A stretch of 64,000 bases of DNA from positions 14,826,355 through 14,890,354 of the forward strand of contig OZ029918.1 of the NCBI GenBank assembly GCA_964023275.1. The letters run 5' to 3'. The DNA comes from Norana najaformis. Lineage: Eukaryota; Annelida; Clitellata; Crassiclitellata; Hormogastridae. Of the stretch, positions 13,070 to 25,354 are shown in pieces (the first letter of the stretch is position 1; the number at the start of each line of letters is the position of its first letter). Below the pieces are notes generated by a model. The model made no database searches and was not told the origin of the DNA. It worked only from the letters and a program-made list of their open reading frames with translations. A program made the position numbers and the translations under genes.

Positions 13070-13880
13070 ACATAAAAATAGTTTGAATTAAACTATATGT
13101 GCTATTATTAAGAAAAGTACAGAACAAAAAAATCAGCAAAATTGTAAATGTGTGATATCTGATCTTAAGGTAGGCAAATGAAATTATTGTTCTTTAGTAT
13201 GCGGTGCACTCTTTTCATTATTGATGAAATTTTGTCTTCGGCCCCCGAAGTCTTAGAAAAATGGCAGTGTGACCTTTCACTCCAAAAAAGTTCGATACCC
13301 CTGCTCCAACATATAGTCTTTGAGACTGGACTAACATAGGGCCAATGTTCGAGTTTTTTGTGGCATTGGATATGAATTGGCCCAGTATTGATATGCTGGG
13401 TTGGGTCTGGCATTGGCCTAACATTGGTTCCATGTACGTAACGTGAAAACATATAGGCCTACATTATCAATACTGAAAATAATGTAAATGAGTCTCAAAA
13501 TAATATGTCCAATTTGCTGTCCTTGGGCACATTTAGCACTGGCCCAATGTTGAATTTTGACGTTGGTCCAAGATATCTAAATCATAAATACTGAAAATAA
13601 TAGAATATATAAGTACCAACATTTATCCAATTGCTTATCCTTAGGTGCACTTACCTAGGCACAGATGAAACTAACCTAATATATTTGTGCCATTATAAAG
13701 AAAAAGTACTTGTAGAGTAAACGTCGTACAGCCTGCATTACGCCGACATAGCATTCGATATAAAGCGAACATAGGGCCAACGTTCGTGGTTTTTGTGACA
13801 TTGGATAGACCTATATATTGTTGGTCGAATGCTGGTGTGCTGCCTGGGCATCTGGGCCAAAAGTCAACCCCAGCAGTGAT
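13070..13880. repeat. Cluster of related direct and inverted repeat blocks
   Basis: The block at 13310-13450 is, when reversed, similar to 12705-12840: both carry CACGTTACRTACATGGAACC, then TATCCAATG and CACAAAAA. A third partial copy lies at 13745-13865. Another pair runs in direct orientation: 12935-13115 and 13555-13715 share TGACGTTGG, ATCTAAATCATAAATA-like and AAGAAAAAGTAC words. The region seems to be several nested or rearranged copies of the element at 12486. Confidence 0.5.
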
Positions 13881-14490
13881 TAAAAACACTGGCCAACAGA
13901 AAAATTTTTTTTTCTTGTTGCCTTCGGTTTTAGACCTGTTCTTGGGGTAATTTTGGGCGCTGATTCAGAAAATGTCATTGGATTGAGTGCATCAGGTCTA
14001 GTTTCTGAGATATCGTCGATTTTGTAAAGAAAACCCAGTCCACTCTTTAAACGATGTCTTTGGCAAAACTAAAATGTCATAATAAGCTTTATTTATGGCT
14101 AATTATAATTCTTGCTGATTCATATAATGCCTACATCCTTATAATGTAAAATCAGCATATCTTGCCCGTGCTGAGATATTGCTGATTCAACGAAATAACT
14201 ATTCCGTAGCCTACAGCTTACTCAGCACTAAATTCATGGCCTCATTTAGAATTTATTTGTGCTTATACAGCGTTTCATGGTTTCGAACTATGTAAATAGA
14301 TTATGCTGAAGTCAGCATTTATAGCCTATATAAACCGCCTCCTGAAAGCTAGAGCAGCCGCAGTCGTCTTAGGGAATATTAAGAGTTGGTCGCAAGAACA
14401 ATCTGTGAATGTGAGCATTAAATAACTACATGTTCTTACTATTTTTTAGGTTAGTCATTTAATTCCTCAGATGCGAACATCCTTAAGGTT

Positions 14491-16194
14491 ATGGCTACTT
14501 CCAGACGGAGCTGCATTAACCATCCAGACATATTCTGCTACATTTGTGGGGAATACACACTAAAAGCAAACAGGAAACCGATTTCTGAGTTTGTAAAAAG
14601 AGCATATGTAGGTTATTTTGGTGTCAAACTTGGAGATCAAGATAAGCAATGGGCTCCTCATACAGTATGCAAAACTTGTATTGAACAATTGCGCCACTGG
14701 ACAATTGGAAAGAGAAGCTGCCTGAAATTTGGTGTACCGATGGTTTGGATGGAACAGATAAACCACTTCGACGACTGTTACTTTTGTATGGTTAATATCA
14801 TAGCCATCAATCGAAATAATCGTCACAAGTTGTCTTACCCTGATATACCTTCAGCCAGGAGACCTGTTCCGCATTCGGATATTGTACCAGTTCCACCTTT
14901 TCGCGAACTACCTCAGCTCTCAGACGATGAGACTTGCATGTCCAATATCGGACAAGATGACGAAAGTGAAGAAAGTGGGGGCAGTGACAGTGATTTCCAA
15001 TCAACTTCACACAGTGAACGTTTTGACCAAAAAGAGTTGAGTGATCTGATCAGGGACTTAAATCTGTCCAAAGAGTCCTCTGAATTGCTTGCGTCCAGAC
15101 TAAAGGAAAAGAATGCACTTCAGCCTGGAACGAAAATTAGAATTTATAGAAACAGAGAAAAGGATTTGCTGCCATTCTTTACCGAAGACAACAACCTAGT
15201 ATTCTGTAATGACATCAGCAACTTATTGAAGAAAATTGGTCTGTCGCATTACAGCCCAGATGAGTGGCGTCTTTTTATCGACAGTTCAAAACGTAGTCTG
15301 AAATGTGTGCTTTTAAATAACGGCAACAAATTTGGTTCTATTCCAATCGGTCACTCCACCAGGATAAAAGAAGAGTACAATGCCATCTCTTTAGTACTGG
15401 AAAAGATAAAATACAAAGAACATCAATGGGTAATTTGTGTAGACTTGAAGATGGTAAATTTCCTCCTTGGTCAACAAAGTGGCTACACAAAGTATCCCTG
15501 CTTTTTGTGTCTTTGGGACAGTAGAGCCAAGCATGAACATTGGACAAGAAAAGATTGGCCTTCGAGGAAAGACATGGTGGTTGGAGCTCAAAGTGTAATC
15601 AAGGAATCTTTGGTGGCACGAGATAGGATCATACTGCCACCACTACATATAAAGCTAGGCCTGATGAAACAATTTGTCAGGGCTTTGAATAAAGAAGGTT
15701 CATGCTTCGAATACATAGTACACAAGTTACCAGGAATTACAATGGAAAAATTGAAGGCTGGAATCTTCGATGGTCCACAGATCAGGCAACTTATGAATGA
15801 CCCACTTTTCATACCATCAATGAATGAAATCGAATCTTGTGCCTGATCTTCCTTTGTTCTTGTAACTAAAAATTTTCTTGGCAACAAGAAGGCAGACAAT
15901 TATGCACAACTAGTAGAGGATATGCTTCTTCATTTCAACAAGCTTGGCTGCAACATGAGCATTAAAGTCCATTATCTCCACAGTCACTTAGATCGCTTTC
16001 CAGAGAATCTTGGTGACTTCAGCGAAGAGCAAGGTGAAAGATTTCACCAAGACATCAAAACAATGGAAAATCGATATCAAGGAAGATGGGATGCACACAT
16101 GATGGCAGACTATTGCTGGAATATTATGCGCGATTGTTCCGGCAGATGCCACACTCGGAAATCGTACAAAAGGAGCTTCTTCGGTGTCGAATGA
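14491..16194 (+). pseudogene. Transposase-like gene of copy 1, interrupted by one in-frame TGA
   Basis: The frame opens at ATG 14491, reads 451 codons to TGA at 15844-15846, and continues in the same frame to a stop at 16192-16194, about 567 codons in all. The N-terminus has three CxxC pairs (C16/C19, C60/C63, C96/C99), a likely zinc-binding DNA-binding region, then an acidic Ser-rich linker (about 145-175). A plausible catalytic triad is D264 (RLFIDSSK), D318 (VICVDLK, followed by CFLC) and E516 (EEQGERFHQD). The D-E spacing of about 198 residues is long, as in CACTA-group transposases. The TGA sits where the other copy and the reading context suggest tryptophan. Its partner copy at 51184-52847 shares all these blocks. 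The family is widespread in invertebrate genomes in my recollection, but I cannot give it a name. Confidence 0.8.
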
Positions 16195-16393
16195 CTTGAA
16201 ATTTTTATAACAAACTTGTTCTGTTTGGTATCATATAAGTACAGTTTCAGGTACTACCATTTTCTTTTAAGTATTTGTATTATTATGTTTATTTAGTGTA
16301 TCACATAATAAATTGAGCACTACATAATTATAGCTATAGCCTTATGTTTTATGGGCGAGCAGAGGCAAGGACTGGTATATGGCATAATGTTCT

Positions 16394-16510
16394 ATATCTC
16401 GAAAACTAGACCTGCTGGGAGAAAACTGGTGCCTTTTCTGGAATCAGCAGGTCAAATATACCCAGAAACAGTTCTAACATTTGAGGCAACAAATTATGTG
16501 TTGGCCAGTG
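16394..16510 (-). repeat. Right terminal inverted repeat of copy 1
   Basis: Complement of the left arm at 13887-14013. The outer 11 bases are identical; the inner blocks GGTCTAGTTT and GAGATAT are also conserved. Confidence 0.85.
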
Positions 16511-16513
16511 AAA

Positions 16514-17322
16514 TCGGTTTTAAAATACTCTGTTAACTCCCCGTACATCAGCTCATTAATTATTTATAATTATGTTCGACATTAGAGTGAATAATGCTCA
16601 GCTATGAGGCCAATTTGCTGACGATTGATGAGAAACTACCACCATTGTCTCCGCTGATCGAAAAGTTCAAGCCGAAATGTCGGTTTTAACTTTCAACTGG
16701 CAACCTCATTTAGTTTTTACACAAATTAACATATAAAGTAAAATTTTCTAAATAACTTTTCATAAGATACGTTCGAAAATTGTTGGCGGCCGAGGTTTCG
16801 CCTGAACTTCGCTGGGGATCTCACGAATGTAGATCAAAATTGGTAGATGGACGGACAGACGAACGGACAACGGACGGATGAATGGATGTAAGGATGAATG
16901 GTGGACGGTAGTTTCCCAAGATTCCTGGTGACTATAAATTTTTAGTAAGCAAGCATCAGCATCACTAAAACCAGTTTCGGGCCCTCGAAACTGAATGGCG
17001 TGCCCCCAAATCAACGAGGGCATCGCTATATAGATCTACCCACTGTATTTGTCCTTGTTAATCAACGCGCGTTGTCACCCATCTACTTCTCTGTCTTACA
17101 ACTAAATCCGTTATCGAATGTGCCTTCATATTTTACTTGACATTTTAATAACATTTACTTTTTCTAAGCATATTGTTGTGTCTTACTTTGTATTGACCTT
17201 CTGACTGGCCTTCGGGATATTGACCTGATTGCGGCTAGGCTTTGGTGCGCCATTGGTTGATGCCTTGTGCATAGATACCGTCGCATTAGAAGTTACTAAT
17301 TATTATTATTATTATTCGTATT

Positions 17323-17370
<48 letters not shown>

Positions 17371-18949
17371 TTACTTTACTTAGCATGGCTGTACCGAATA
17401 CCATATCTTGTCACGGTTTAATTTGTATTGCTTTACTTCATTTTCGCTAAACGTACTGTAATGTCGTACCTTTAGTTGTCTTGCCTCATATGTTATACTT
17501 AACCTTATATGAAGTACTTTGCCCTAACTTGTCTCTCCAGTCGAGAAATCGTTTGGTTCTTCAAGAATAATTATAACCGACTGTTGTTTTTCGCCGTTTT
17601 AGGACATCAGCAAAGAAAAAAGAGAAGGTAAGCAGCCTTTGAGCAACAATAAAAACAACAAGAGCAATAATAACAATATAAAAGGCGACGGGACAGGGAG
17701 CTAAGGGGCCATGCCCCCAATCGAAAATCAGGGACAGAGGTGCTTTTACCTTAAATTGTATAGAATTTTTGAAGCAGTGGCTTAATTCTGTTAGCGTATG
17801 CGGTTGTTCGCTGGTTGGATCAATAGCTTCCCTGGGTACTGGTGACGGGCGCGACGAGAACGTTGATTCATTGCTCCCAATGGCTTATAAAGCGGCAGAG
17901 AGCAAAAAGAGTTGCAAAAAACTCGGCTATCGAAGTACGAACCGAATTTCAAGCTTCCCTTTCAAAACTTATGAATATGCCACTGTCCCCCCTCTCTGAA
18001 AATCGCGCTGACGCTCTTGACCGTAACGATAGCAGCAGTAACAATAAAAGACTTGCAGAATGTTAGCTCCTAAACCATCCCAACTGATTCGGGTGAAAAA
18101 ATGTACTGTACGTTAAGCTTCAGGAAAAAACTGAAAGGAAAAGAAAAACCGAGATGAAAGGAAAGCAGAAAATGGGGAATCAAACGCTCCGCAGGAAAAG
18201 TAGCAGAATAAGCAAAATTGAAGAGAATTGAAATAGAATGGTTGAAATAAAGAACAGAAGATGGAAAAGAAAAAGTGACTGGTTGCCAAGAAAAAAGCAA
18301 CCCACATGTGCCAAGGGGTAAAAGTCGATTGCAAGCTAAAGGCAACAGACTGAAATTAAGTGCTGCCCTGAAGAATTTGTTTCATTCAGGACAATATTCT
18401 GAAGATAAGATTATTGTTCGGTTTATGATTTTCTTGGTGATATTGTAGGCCTGGCTAAACGACCTTATGACGACTGTGTTTCAGGTTCGATTGAGAACAG
18501 TATTAAGAACTATGCATGTATCCAGACATTCAACCGAATGCCTATTAAGCGCCTCAAGAAAGCGCCACCTCCGCTACCAGAAGTGTTGAATGTAAAAGTT
18601 CAGTAAGAACTGAAAGTTCACCTGTAAGCAAACAGGAGCCTAATGCTCACCAAACTGGAAAAATCACAAATGGTGGGCTCTCGCACACACGTAGACCCCA
18701 TCCAACAGGTTCCAGCGTTAATTCGAAGAATTATGGAAAGATTAAGGAGGATTTGGCATTCTGTCTTAAATTGTCTAGGTCATGCACATAGTATTTTCGT
18801 CTTGGTCTCAGCATTGAGGTTCATCGATGTCTCGGTCTTCTTGGTATCCCTTTAAATGTCTAAGACTCTTGGTCCCATTTCTTCGATTTGAACCGCAGTC
18901 GTTTCAATTGACTAACCTACAGACCATTGTTATTGTCTGTCTTTTCCAG
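16514..18949. other. Non-coding region upstream of the EF-hand gene
   Basis: Contains an (ATT)n tract at about 17299-17368 and no supported gene. I looked for the missing first exon of the EF-hand gene. A donor-like site at 18603 (CA/GTAAGA) follows an open frame starting at ATG 18538, but its phase does not fit the exon at 18950. A start at ATG 18643 (MLTKLEKSQM) also has no donor of the right phase. The true first exon must supply one base before AA/TAC. Confidence 0.4.
17299..17368. repeat. (ATT)n microsatellite
   Basis: ATT triplets with one CGTATTAGT interruption. Confidence 0.95.
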
Positions 18950-21900
18950 AATACCGAAAGGTTTTCTCAATCTTCGATAAATATGGCAGTGAAACCATTT
19001 CCACGAGTGATCTTGGCGACGCCCTGAGAGTGATGGGTTGTAACCCAACAGATGAAGAAATCGATGAACTGGTTCAGGAGGCGTCCGAAAGAGGTGGGAA
19101 ATATAGCATCGGCTTCTTCTCTGGTTTTCCTCCTTAGACAAGCCATCATCAAGCTATAGGCATAGTAAGATGAGGTAAGCTTAATCGTTCATCACCATTC
19201 TATCACTATTAGCCCTTAGAGGCGAGTTCCTGGCGTTGACTTCATATTTCAGCTGAAGCACTGCAAACACAACAAAACCAACCCTCAACCAAACGGTTAC
19301 ATTCCTTACTGGTTACACGGCTTGACAATGAGTTGTTGGTTTCACATGATTCACTGGGTTTCGAACCGATGAAGCAGAAGTGACAGGCTCTGCGTATTAA
19401 TCTGCCAGCCAAGCTAAGGTGTTCCGACCGGTTGTGGGCTTGGCTTGAAAAGTCACACTACGCAGAGATACTGAAACTCCGCACACAGCTAAAAATCCAC
19501 CATTTATATGGATACCCCGGATATTCAGTTGAATCTCAACCAACTGAAGTCACTGCTGATGCTACAAGAGACTCGGGGTATTCATGGATGACATCACTTT
19601 ATAGAGTCTACACATTAGTACTTCTGTCTCAAACTTAGCCCTAACCAACTCTTAAATATTGGAGCTCATCTGATCTGACCGTTCTTTAAAGTTTCTGCAT
19701 TCCTCTAACATTAGACTGGCTACTTCTTCGTCTGCTTACTCAATCCTCCACTGTTCGCGATTCCAAGGTCATGTTCGACTAACGTTTCCAGCTGAGAATC
19801 CGAACTGATCCGACCGATGCACAAGAAACATTTTCAGCTCATCTTAAGACGTACATGTGTTTGGGTCTCTTAGATAGCAATGTTCCTTAAATGTACTACA
19901 CAAATGTTTACATACATAAATCCACACAATGCTGCGACCTAAATGACATTCTATCTCCAAGAAGCTTCAACTGAAAATAATGATGCATGATCTTACTCTG
20001 GCCAGACTTTCAACTACTACAATAATTGCATACTTTGTGAACTTCCTGATTCTGCACTGCATTTCCTAATATGAATGATGCGCCTGGCAACATGCCTACA
20101 TCTAGAACAATCATGTTGGTATCATATTAAACTGGCTATTCGAACTTTTGCACTGGCTCCTTGTACCAGAACGAATATGGTTTAAACTGGCACTCCTTTA
20201 CAAAGAAAGCCCACCCTTGCAGGTAATAAAGTCGTCCTATCCATCGTCCTTAGGTGTAAAGTAAAGTGAGCGCCATCTTCTGGAAATTACGTTGCTTCTC
20301 GTACACGTCTTGAGGCAGCGCTCATTCAGCGTAGCTGGTCCCACCATCTGAACTTTTACCTCTTCATGCTCACGATTCTCCCGCTGAACCTAAATTTCGC
20401 TCTAAAGTGAAAACTTACCTGATGTTGTAAGGAACATTGCCAAATTGCACTTGCACTTGTATACTATGTTAGAAATATGTCACCTATAGAAATATGTCAC
20501 CCAAATATGTCATCCGCGGTGCTTTCGATATGAATGCTTTATGGGGCTATACATGTTCGTACTCTGGTTACCCTACCCGACATTAAAAGATCGAATGACG
20601 TATCTTTGCCTGTATAGTGGATGAGAAAGGAAGGATCGATTTTGATGAATTCTGTGATATAATTTCCGGACGAGCAAAGGATTTGGACGAAGAAGAGAAA
20701 AAACTCATGGAAGCGTTCCGGGTCTTCGACAGGAACGATAATGGAACGCTCAACAAAGCGGAACTACGAGAGGTCAGTCTCACCACTCCACAAATACAAT
20801 ACGATACAACAGAACTGAAACACGAAGAATCAGCTTAACCACTTGAAAATAATAATACAATGTAACACAAGGCATACACTCGGATACGATACAATACAAT
20901 ACAAGTGTACAGTGCATTAAAAATGCGCGATACAATATAATGCAATAAAGTGCATTTAGACGAAATGTAACGCAACAACTTGCCATACACTACCTTAGTG
21001 TGGGCTACTGCATGTAAAACAATAAATACAATAGAATTGGAATTCAATATAATTCAACTCAACGCGTTACACCTGTTACACCTCAGTACAATATACTAAA
21101 TAAAATATAGGACAATCATAATCACAGGTACAGAAAAAACGAAACAATTCAACAGACTATAGGCTAATAGGCCTACAGTATATCAAAGTATGATATAGTA
21201 TAATATGATGCCACAAATCGCACGTCAGTTAATACGATATGAAATGTAATGTAGGATTAGGTACAGCAGTTATGTCTGATCGTATGCGTGCATGTATCAG
21301 GACACTTCATATAGCGCATTTAATTAACTCACTAAAGCTCTACACACTTGGTTGATCTAAATATGTGCGTTTGAAGACGGTTTGAAAGCGTTTGCTGTGC
21401 AGAGTCAAATGCAACTGTACTTAAATGCAGTTGGAAAGTTTTCCGGAAGGACGGTCCAATACATGTGAGAATAAAACATGGCAACTGCTTCTTTAAGTCC
21501 TTTGAGCTGCAAGAAATGAATTCCCGTACACCAGTCTATGCATCTGTTGTAATTGTAATCGCAAATTTATATAGCGCCACTCCAAGAGAAACTCATCAGA
21601 GGCGCTCCCGACCTGACAACACAAAACCCCACGATGGAGTGGAATAGTTTTCCAGAGCTTACGGAAAAGAGGCAGAAAACGGCCAAGGAGCTCATATCGC
21701 AGGTTGCAAGGCAGCTTATTCCAGAAAGATGGAGCTACCAACGCCTCTTGACTCGATGTTTACTCCTTCGCACTAAAATATGCTGGTAAGATCCGATGAA
21801 AAGTTCCCTATCGATCATGACCACAGTGACCATTTGTAACATCTGAGACCACCTGTTGTCTCTTCACAATAACTCGCACCTGTAGGTGCTGTCTAGTTTT

Positions 21901-22397
21901 GGAATGACGAAGATGACCGATGAAGATATCGACGAATTCTTCGCCGAAGTAGATGAAAATGAAGACGGCGCCATCAGCTATGCAGGTAATATCTTCTTTA
22001 TCGTAACAGAGTTACTTTTCTGGTAAGATCTTGCCAATTGGAGGTTGAATACTAAGGTGAGTAAGTTATTGGCTAGTCCAAAGGTTGAGGACTGGTAAGT
22101 GTTATGTTGTGCATATCCGATAATCAATAACAGACATATCATTATCATCATCGTCGTCATCATCATCATCATGCTTTGTTTCTCGGAAGCGTCGAAGTTG
22201 CCACAACGCGTTTCAAGCCTTCTTGTTCCTGGGCTCGTCTCCAAACTGCATAGTCTACTGCGTGGCCCGAAGTACAGCGACGTCAGGTCAGACCCCATGT
22301 GATTCTCAGTGAACCGGAACCAATTTAATAGCATGAATATTGAAAACCTTTTTCTTTTTTTGTAGAGTTGGTAAAAGTCATCATGGGAAAACGCTAA
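18950..22397 (+). CDS. Calmodulin/troponin-C-like EF-hand protein, 5' exon missing
   Basis: Four exons join in phase: 18950-19093, 20618-20772, 21886-21985 and 22366-22397 (TAA stop). Acceptors are TTTCCAG, CTGTATAG, CACCTGTAG and TTTTGTAG; donors are GTGGGA, GTCAGT and GTAATA. The joined frame gives about 142 residues beginning YRKVFSIFDKYG and ending with MGKR. It carries four EF-hands. Loops 3 (DRNDNGTLNKAE) and 4 (DENEDGAISYAE) are canonical calcium binders. Loop 1 (DKYGSETISTSD) has Tyr at position 3, and loop 2 (about RVDEKGRIDFDE) lacks Asp at position 1, so both probably bind calcium poorly. The order and length match calmodulin or troponin C (about 150 residues); only a short N-terminus is missing. 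Probably a cytosolic calcium sensor; whether it is a troponin C, a calmodulin-like protein or a centrin relative cannot be settled. LINE debris sits in introns 1 and 2. Confidence 0.88.
19640..20420 (+). mobile_element. LINE remnant inside intron of the EF-hand gene
   Basis: Within the intron 19094-20617 a + strand frame with several shifts gives reverse-transcriptase C-terminal blocks: WLLVPERIWFKLALLYK near 20150-20210, then near 20370-20420 PKFRSKVKTYL, the usual last motif before the LINE stop. The upstream part around 19750 (STVRDSKVMFD) also fits. It is heavily decayed and CR1/L2-like by motif. Confidence 0.65.
21540..21750 (-). mobile_element. CR1/L2-like LINE 3' fragment in EF-hand gene intron
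   Basis: Minus-strand translation gives APSFWNKLPCNLRYELLG, the conserved C-terminal block of CR1/L2-like elements. The low-coordinate end (21548-21612) is closely similar to 363-432: TGTAATTGTAAT, then ATAGCGCC or AAAGCGCC, then AACTCATCAGAGGCGCTCCCGACC. The two copies therefore belong to one family. It is severely 5'-truncated. Confidence 0.75.
22140..22170. repeat. (ATC)n microsatellite
   Basis: ATCATCATCGTCGTCATC-type triplets in the intergenic region just before the last EF-hand exon. Confidence 0.8.
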
Positions 22398-23717
22398 AGA
22401 CAGCAGTAGGCAAATCGTCACCGTGTTATTATATCGATTATGAACTTAAGTCACCAAATTATATTGCTTACGAACTTAAATGATCATTTTGTGTAATATA
22501 AATAAATCTGTTGGCTATCGATTTGCACGGAAATACTAGACTATGCAGTGTGTAATTGCAAGTGTCCATAATTATACTGTAAACACGATCAAACATCACA
22601 CATGCTGTAAGCACACCTTGTTGGTTCAGAGGTGCGCAGAGACATTCTGAGTTTGGCCGACGAACGTGCGAGTGGATTCCAAGTTCCAATCGAAGTCTCC
22701 GTTTTAACGTCTCTCTGGATAGAAACTCTTCAGAGGGGCGGATGGTTCCGGGGTTTAATGGATTTCACAGCTGAGGGGGAGCAGCAGCAATTGAACAACA
22801 GGACATCTGTTGTGAAATGTGGGCAAGACGACGATGATATTCGTTTTTAACACAAGTGTAGATTTTTTTATTTAGTTTATTCCAACTACATTCGTTTGTT
22901 TTGACTTGTCAGAATTAATTCATTAATTTGTAAGGCCGGACTATCACTAACAGCGGCATGACTAATATGCAGAGAGGCCAAAGAGGGAGAAGTGCAGGAA
23001 GCACAAGGGCCATAAGGAGACGAATAGAGGGAGCTAAGCTAGGAAGGACGGACAGAGGTCCGCTGATTGCGGTATGGACGGGGCAGATGTGGCTGATTAA
23101 TGGGTGGAGGTGAGAGATGAAAGGGAAGCGAAAGCAGTTAAAAGCGGGCGAAATTAGAAAGGAATTCGCTAAAGTGACGGTCAAGCGAGCACCATCCGGA
23201 GAGCTGAAAGTAAATAGCACGTTCGTCGCTGAACAATAGCACCGCTCGTCACCAAGTTACTGGAAGAAGATTGTGTTCGCTTACGGATCTTTCTGTCAAC
23301 GCAGACAGAACAAAAATCATAAGCACAACAGCAATCTTTTTCCAGTACAACACATCTTTTCCAGCTCAAGAGCGAGTTCTTGTTCATCAATCTCGAATCT
23401 AGATATTTAGATCCCGTTCCCCCACTTCAAGTGAAATAATATGGATACCATATGGATCTAAGCAGTTACGCGGTTCAACGTCAGTCTAGGGTAAGAATTT
23501 TTGACCCACTTCTAGACTAGTAAAGTGCTCAATTGCGACGATCATAGTTCGCAATGCAAAAAATGCGGGAGTCAAAGATTTCAGTTTTTGGTCGATCAGC
23601 CGTTCCCGCTTCACAATGGACTCTCCCGCTTTACATCGTAAAGTCCTGTTACGTAAACAGACAGTTGCATAATGTCTTCTAATCCAACATTCATCCGTCT
23701 ACCCACTCATTCAGGTT

Positions 23718-24280
23718 TACCCATCCATCCATCCATCCACCCAACCATACATCCATTCATCAGTCCGCCTTGTTTTCCTCTCCTTTACGTTCTTATCCTT
23801 TCATTCCTTCCCTTGTCTTGTCTTGTCTTGTCTTGTCTTGCCTGCCTGGCTGCCTGGCTGCCTGGCTGCCTGCCTGGCTGCCTGGCTGCCTGGCTGCCTG
23901 TCTGCCTGTCCTGCCTGCCTGTCTGCCTGCCTGCCTGTCTGACTGCCTGCCTGGCTGCCTGCCTGCCTGCCTGTCTGCCTGCCTGTCTGCCTGCCTGCCT
24001 GCTTGTGTCACGTACGTATTTGGCTAAGGAATCTTGATGGATATTTATATTATTCGATTGGCGCCATCTGTGCCTCTCTCTCTATTTCTCTCTTGTGCCG
24101 ATTCTCTTGCATAACGGAGAAGTCTTATCTCTCGTGTCAACGCAATCAAAATGGAATTCGACTGAGCTACCGAGTCCATCCATCCATCCATCCATCCTTC
24201 CATCCATCCATCCATCCATCCATCCTTCCATCCATCAATCCTTCCTTCCTTCCATCCATCCATCCATCCATCCATTGCGT
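23718..24280. repeat. Clustered (CATC)n, (CTTGT)n and (CTGC)n microsatellites
   Basis: (CATC)n at about 23718-23750; (CTTGT)n at 23811-23840; a mixed CCTG/GCTG tract at 23838-24003; (CATC)n again at 24176-24276. The two CATC tracts are on the same strand and flank the CCTG/GCTG tract. All long frames here are repeat artefacts. Confidence 0.95.
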
Positions 24281-25354
24281 CTCCTTCAGACTCAAGTGTT
24301 CGCCAATGCCTCTACAAGGTGATTGACCTCTGGTGGATGACCTCGGATGTAGTAATGTCTGCTTCAACTGAAGACACTCGTATTGTGCACATAAGTTGTC
24401 CAGTAATGTAGTGTGACCACATCCTGATTGTTGTGTTGCCTCTGATGTCGGGTAGACGGAAGGGTATGACCCGAAGCCACACTATATGCACCATTCGTTG
24501 CGGGTAGTTGCGCCGTTTTGGACCCTCCCACCCATAGTTTACCCATGGGCCTCATCTGAAACTTGTGTGAACTCCACAGTTTCGTCTAAGCCTAAGCTGG
24601 ATTGCCAGACAGTTAAATTTTCTGATCGTTCTACCTACATCAGTGTCTGACATGTAGGACTAATCAGGTATTGACTGCAAACTTTTTATTGATCACTGAT
24701 GGAATTTCGTGCATATCTACGTCAACTGATAGAGATCATATCAGATGCGTGAAAGGGAAAACTGAAAAGCGACCACGTGTCCATTAACTGAACTGCGCCC
24801 TCTTTCCATTATAGGCTTACTGTAGGACTACACAAATTGACACAGGTGACGGCTTTAGCAGCATATCAAGAAACGAGGTCTGTTATGGATAATGCGATAC
24901 AACTGCAGTGTTTAAAACGATAAAACAACTCATTTAAGAAAATTAGGACAAATCCTAGCAATGTTTTAAACTGGTTGCAAACTGGGTAAGTTTATGGTGT
25001 CTTACATTACTTCAAGAATGTGCAGGCCTAGCCTAAATGCGCATTCCAGCAAGGAAACCTAGCTGGCGATCAAGTTGAGGCAACTGTATATTTATTTAGG
25101 GTCTCTACTTAGCCTCTCAAAAGGGCTCTGCTTAGTCTTGAGGTGAAGAGAGGGAACGGAGGGGAAGGGGAGGAGAGTAGTGAGGGGAGAGTAGGAGGGG
25201 AGAGGAAGGAATGCAACGTAATGCAATGAAATGTATTCGAATATGTACAAAGATCAACTTCAAGTAAATTCTAGTGCTAGGAACACATCAGACGCATTCA
25301 GTCCTATGTACACACACAAGCCGGTCCCGCTAGCTACCTCAGTTAAGGCGTACG

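Larger units (their letters stand above)
13884..16513 (+). mobile_element. DNA transposon copy 1, CACTGG ends, 3-bp duplication
   Basis: The left end starts CACTGGCCAAC at 13887 and the right end finishes with its exact complement at 16510. The similarity continues inward for about 120 bp with gaps: GTTGCCT, then CTGATTC-AGAAAA, then GGTCTAGTTT and GAGATAT (to about 14013 on the left and 16394 on the right). AAA flanks both sides (13884-13886, 16511-16513). Inside is one intronless transposase-like gene in the + direction. Length is 2624 bp. CACTG ends with a 3-bp duplication resemble the CACTA (EnSpm) superfamily, but the assignment is inferred. Confidence 0.85.

Noticed and set aside
18484-18602. 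Possible first exon of the EF-hand gene (ATG 18538, donor at 18603)
   Set aside because: The frame ends with two leftover bases while the exon at 18950 needs one; the only frame with one leftover base has stops close to the donor.
18643-18672. MLTKLEKSQM start resembling a calmodulin N-terminus
   Set aside because: The only nearby GT is in the wrong phase to join the exon at 18950.
23718-24280. CRISPR-like spaced repeats
   Set aside because: Plain microsatellites in a eukaryotic genome; no repeat-spacer pattern.
23672-24326. Cys-rich and Asp-Gly-Trp-Met-rich frames that could suggest toxin-like or repeat proteins
   Set aside because: Artefacts of CCTG and CATC microsatellites.
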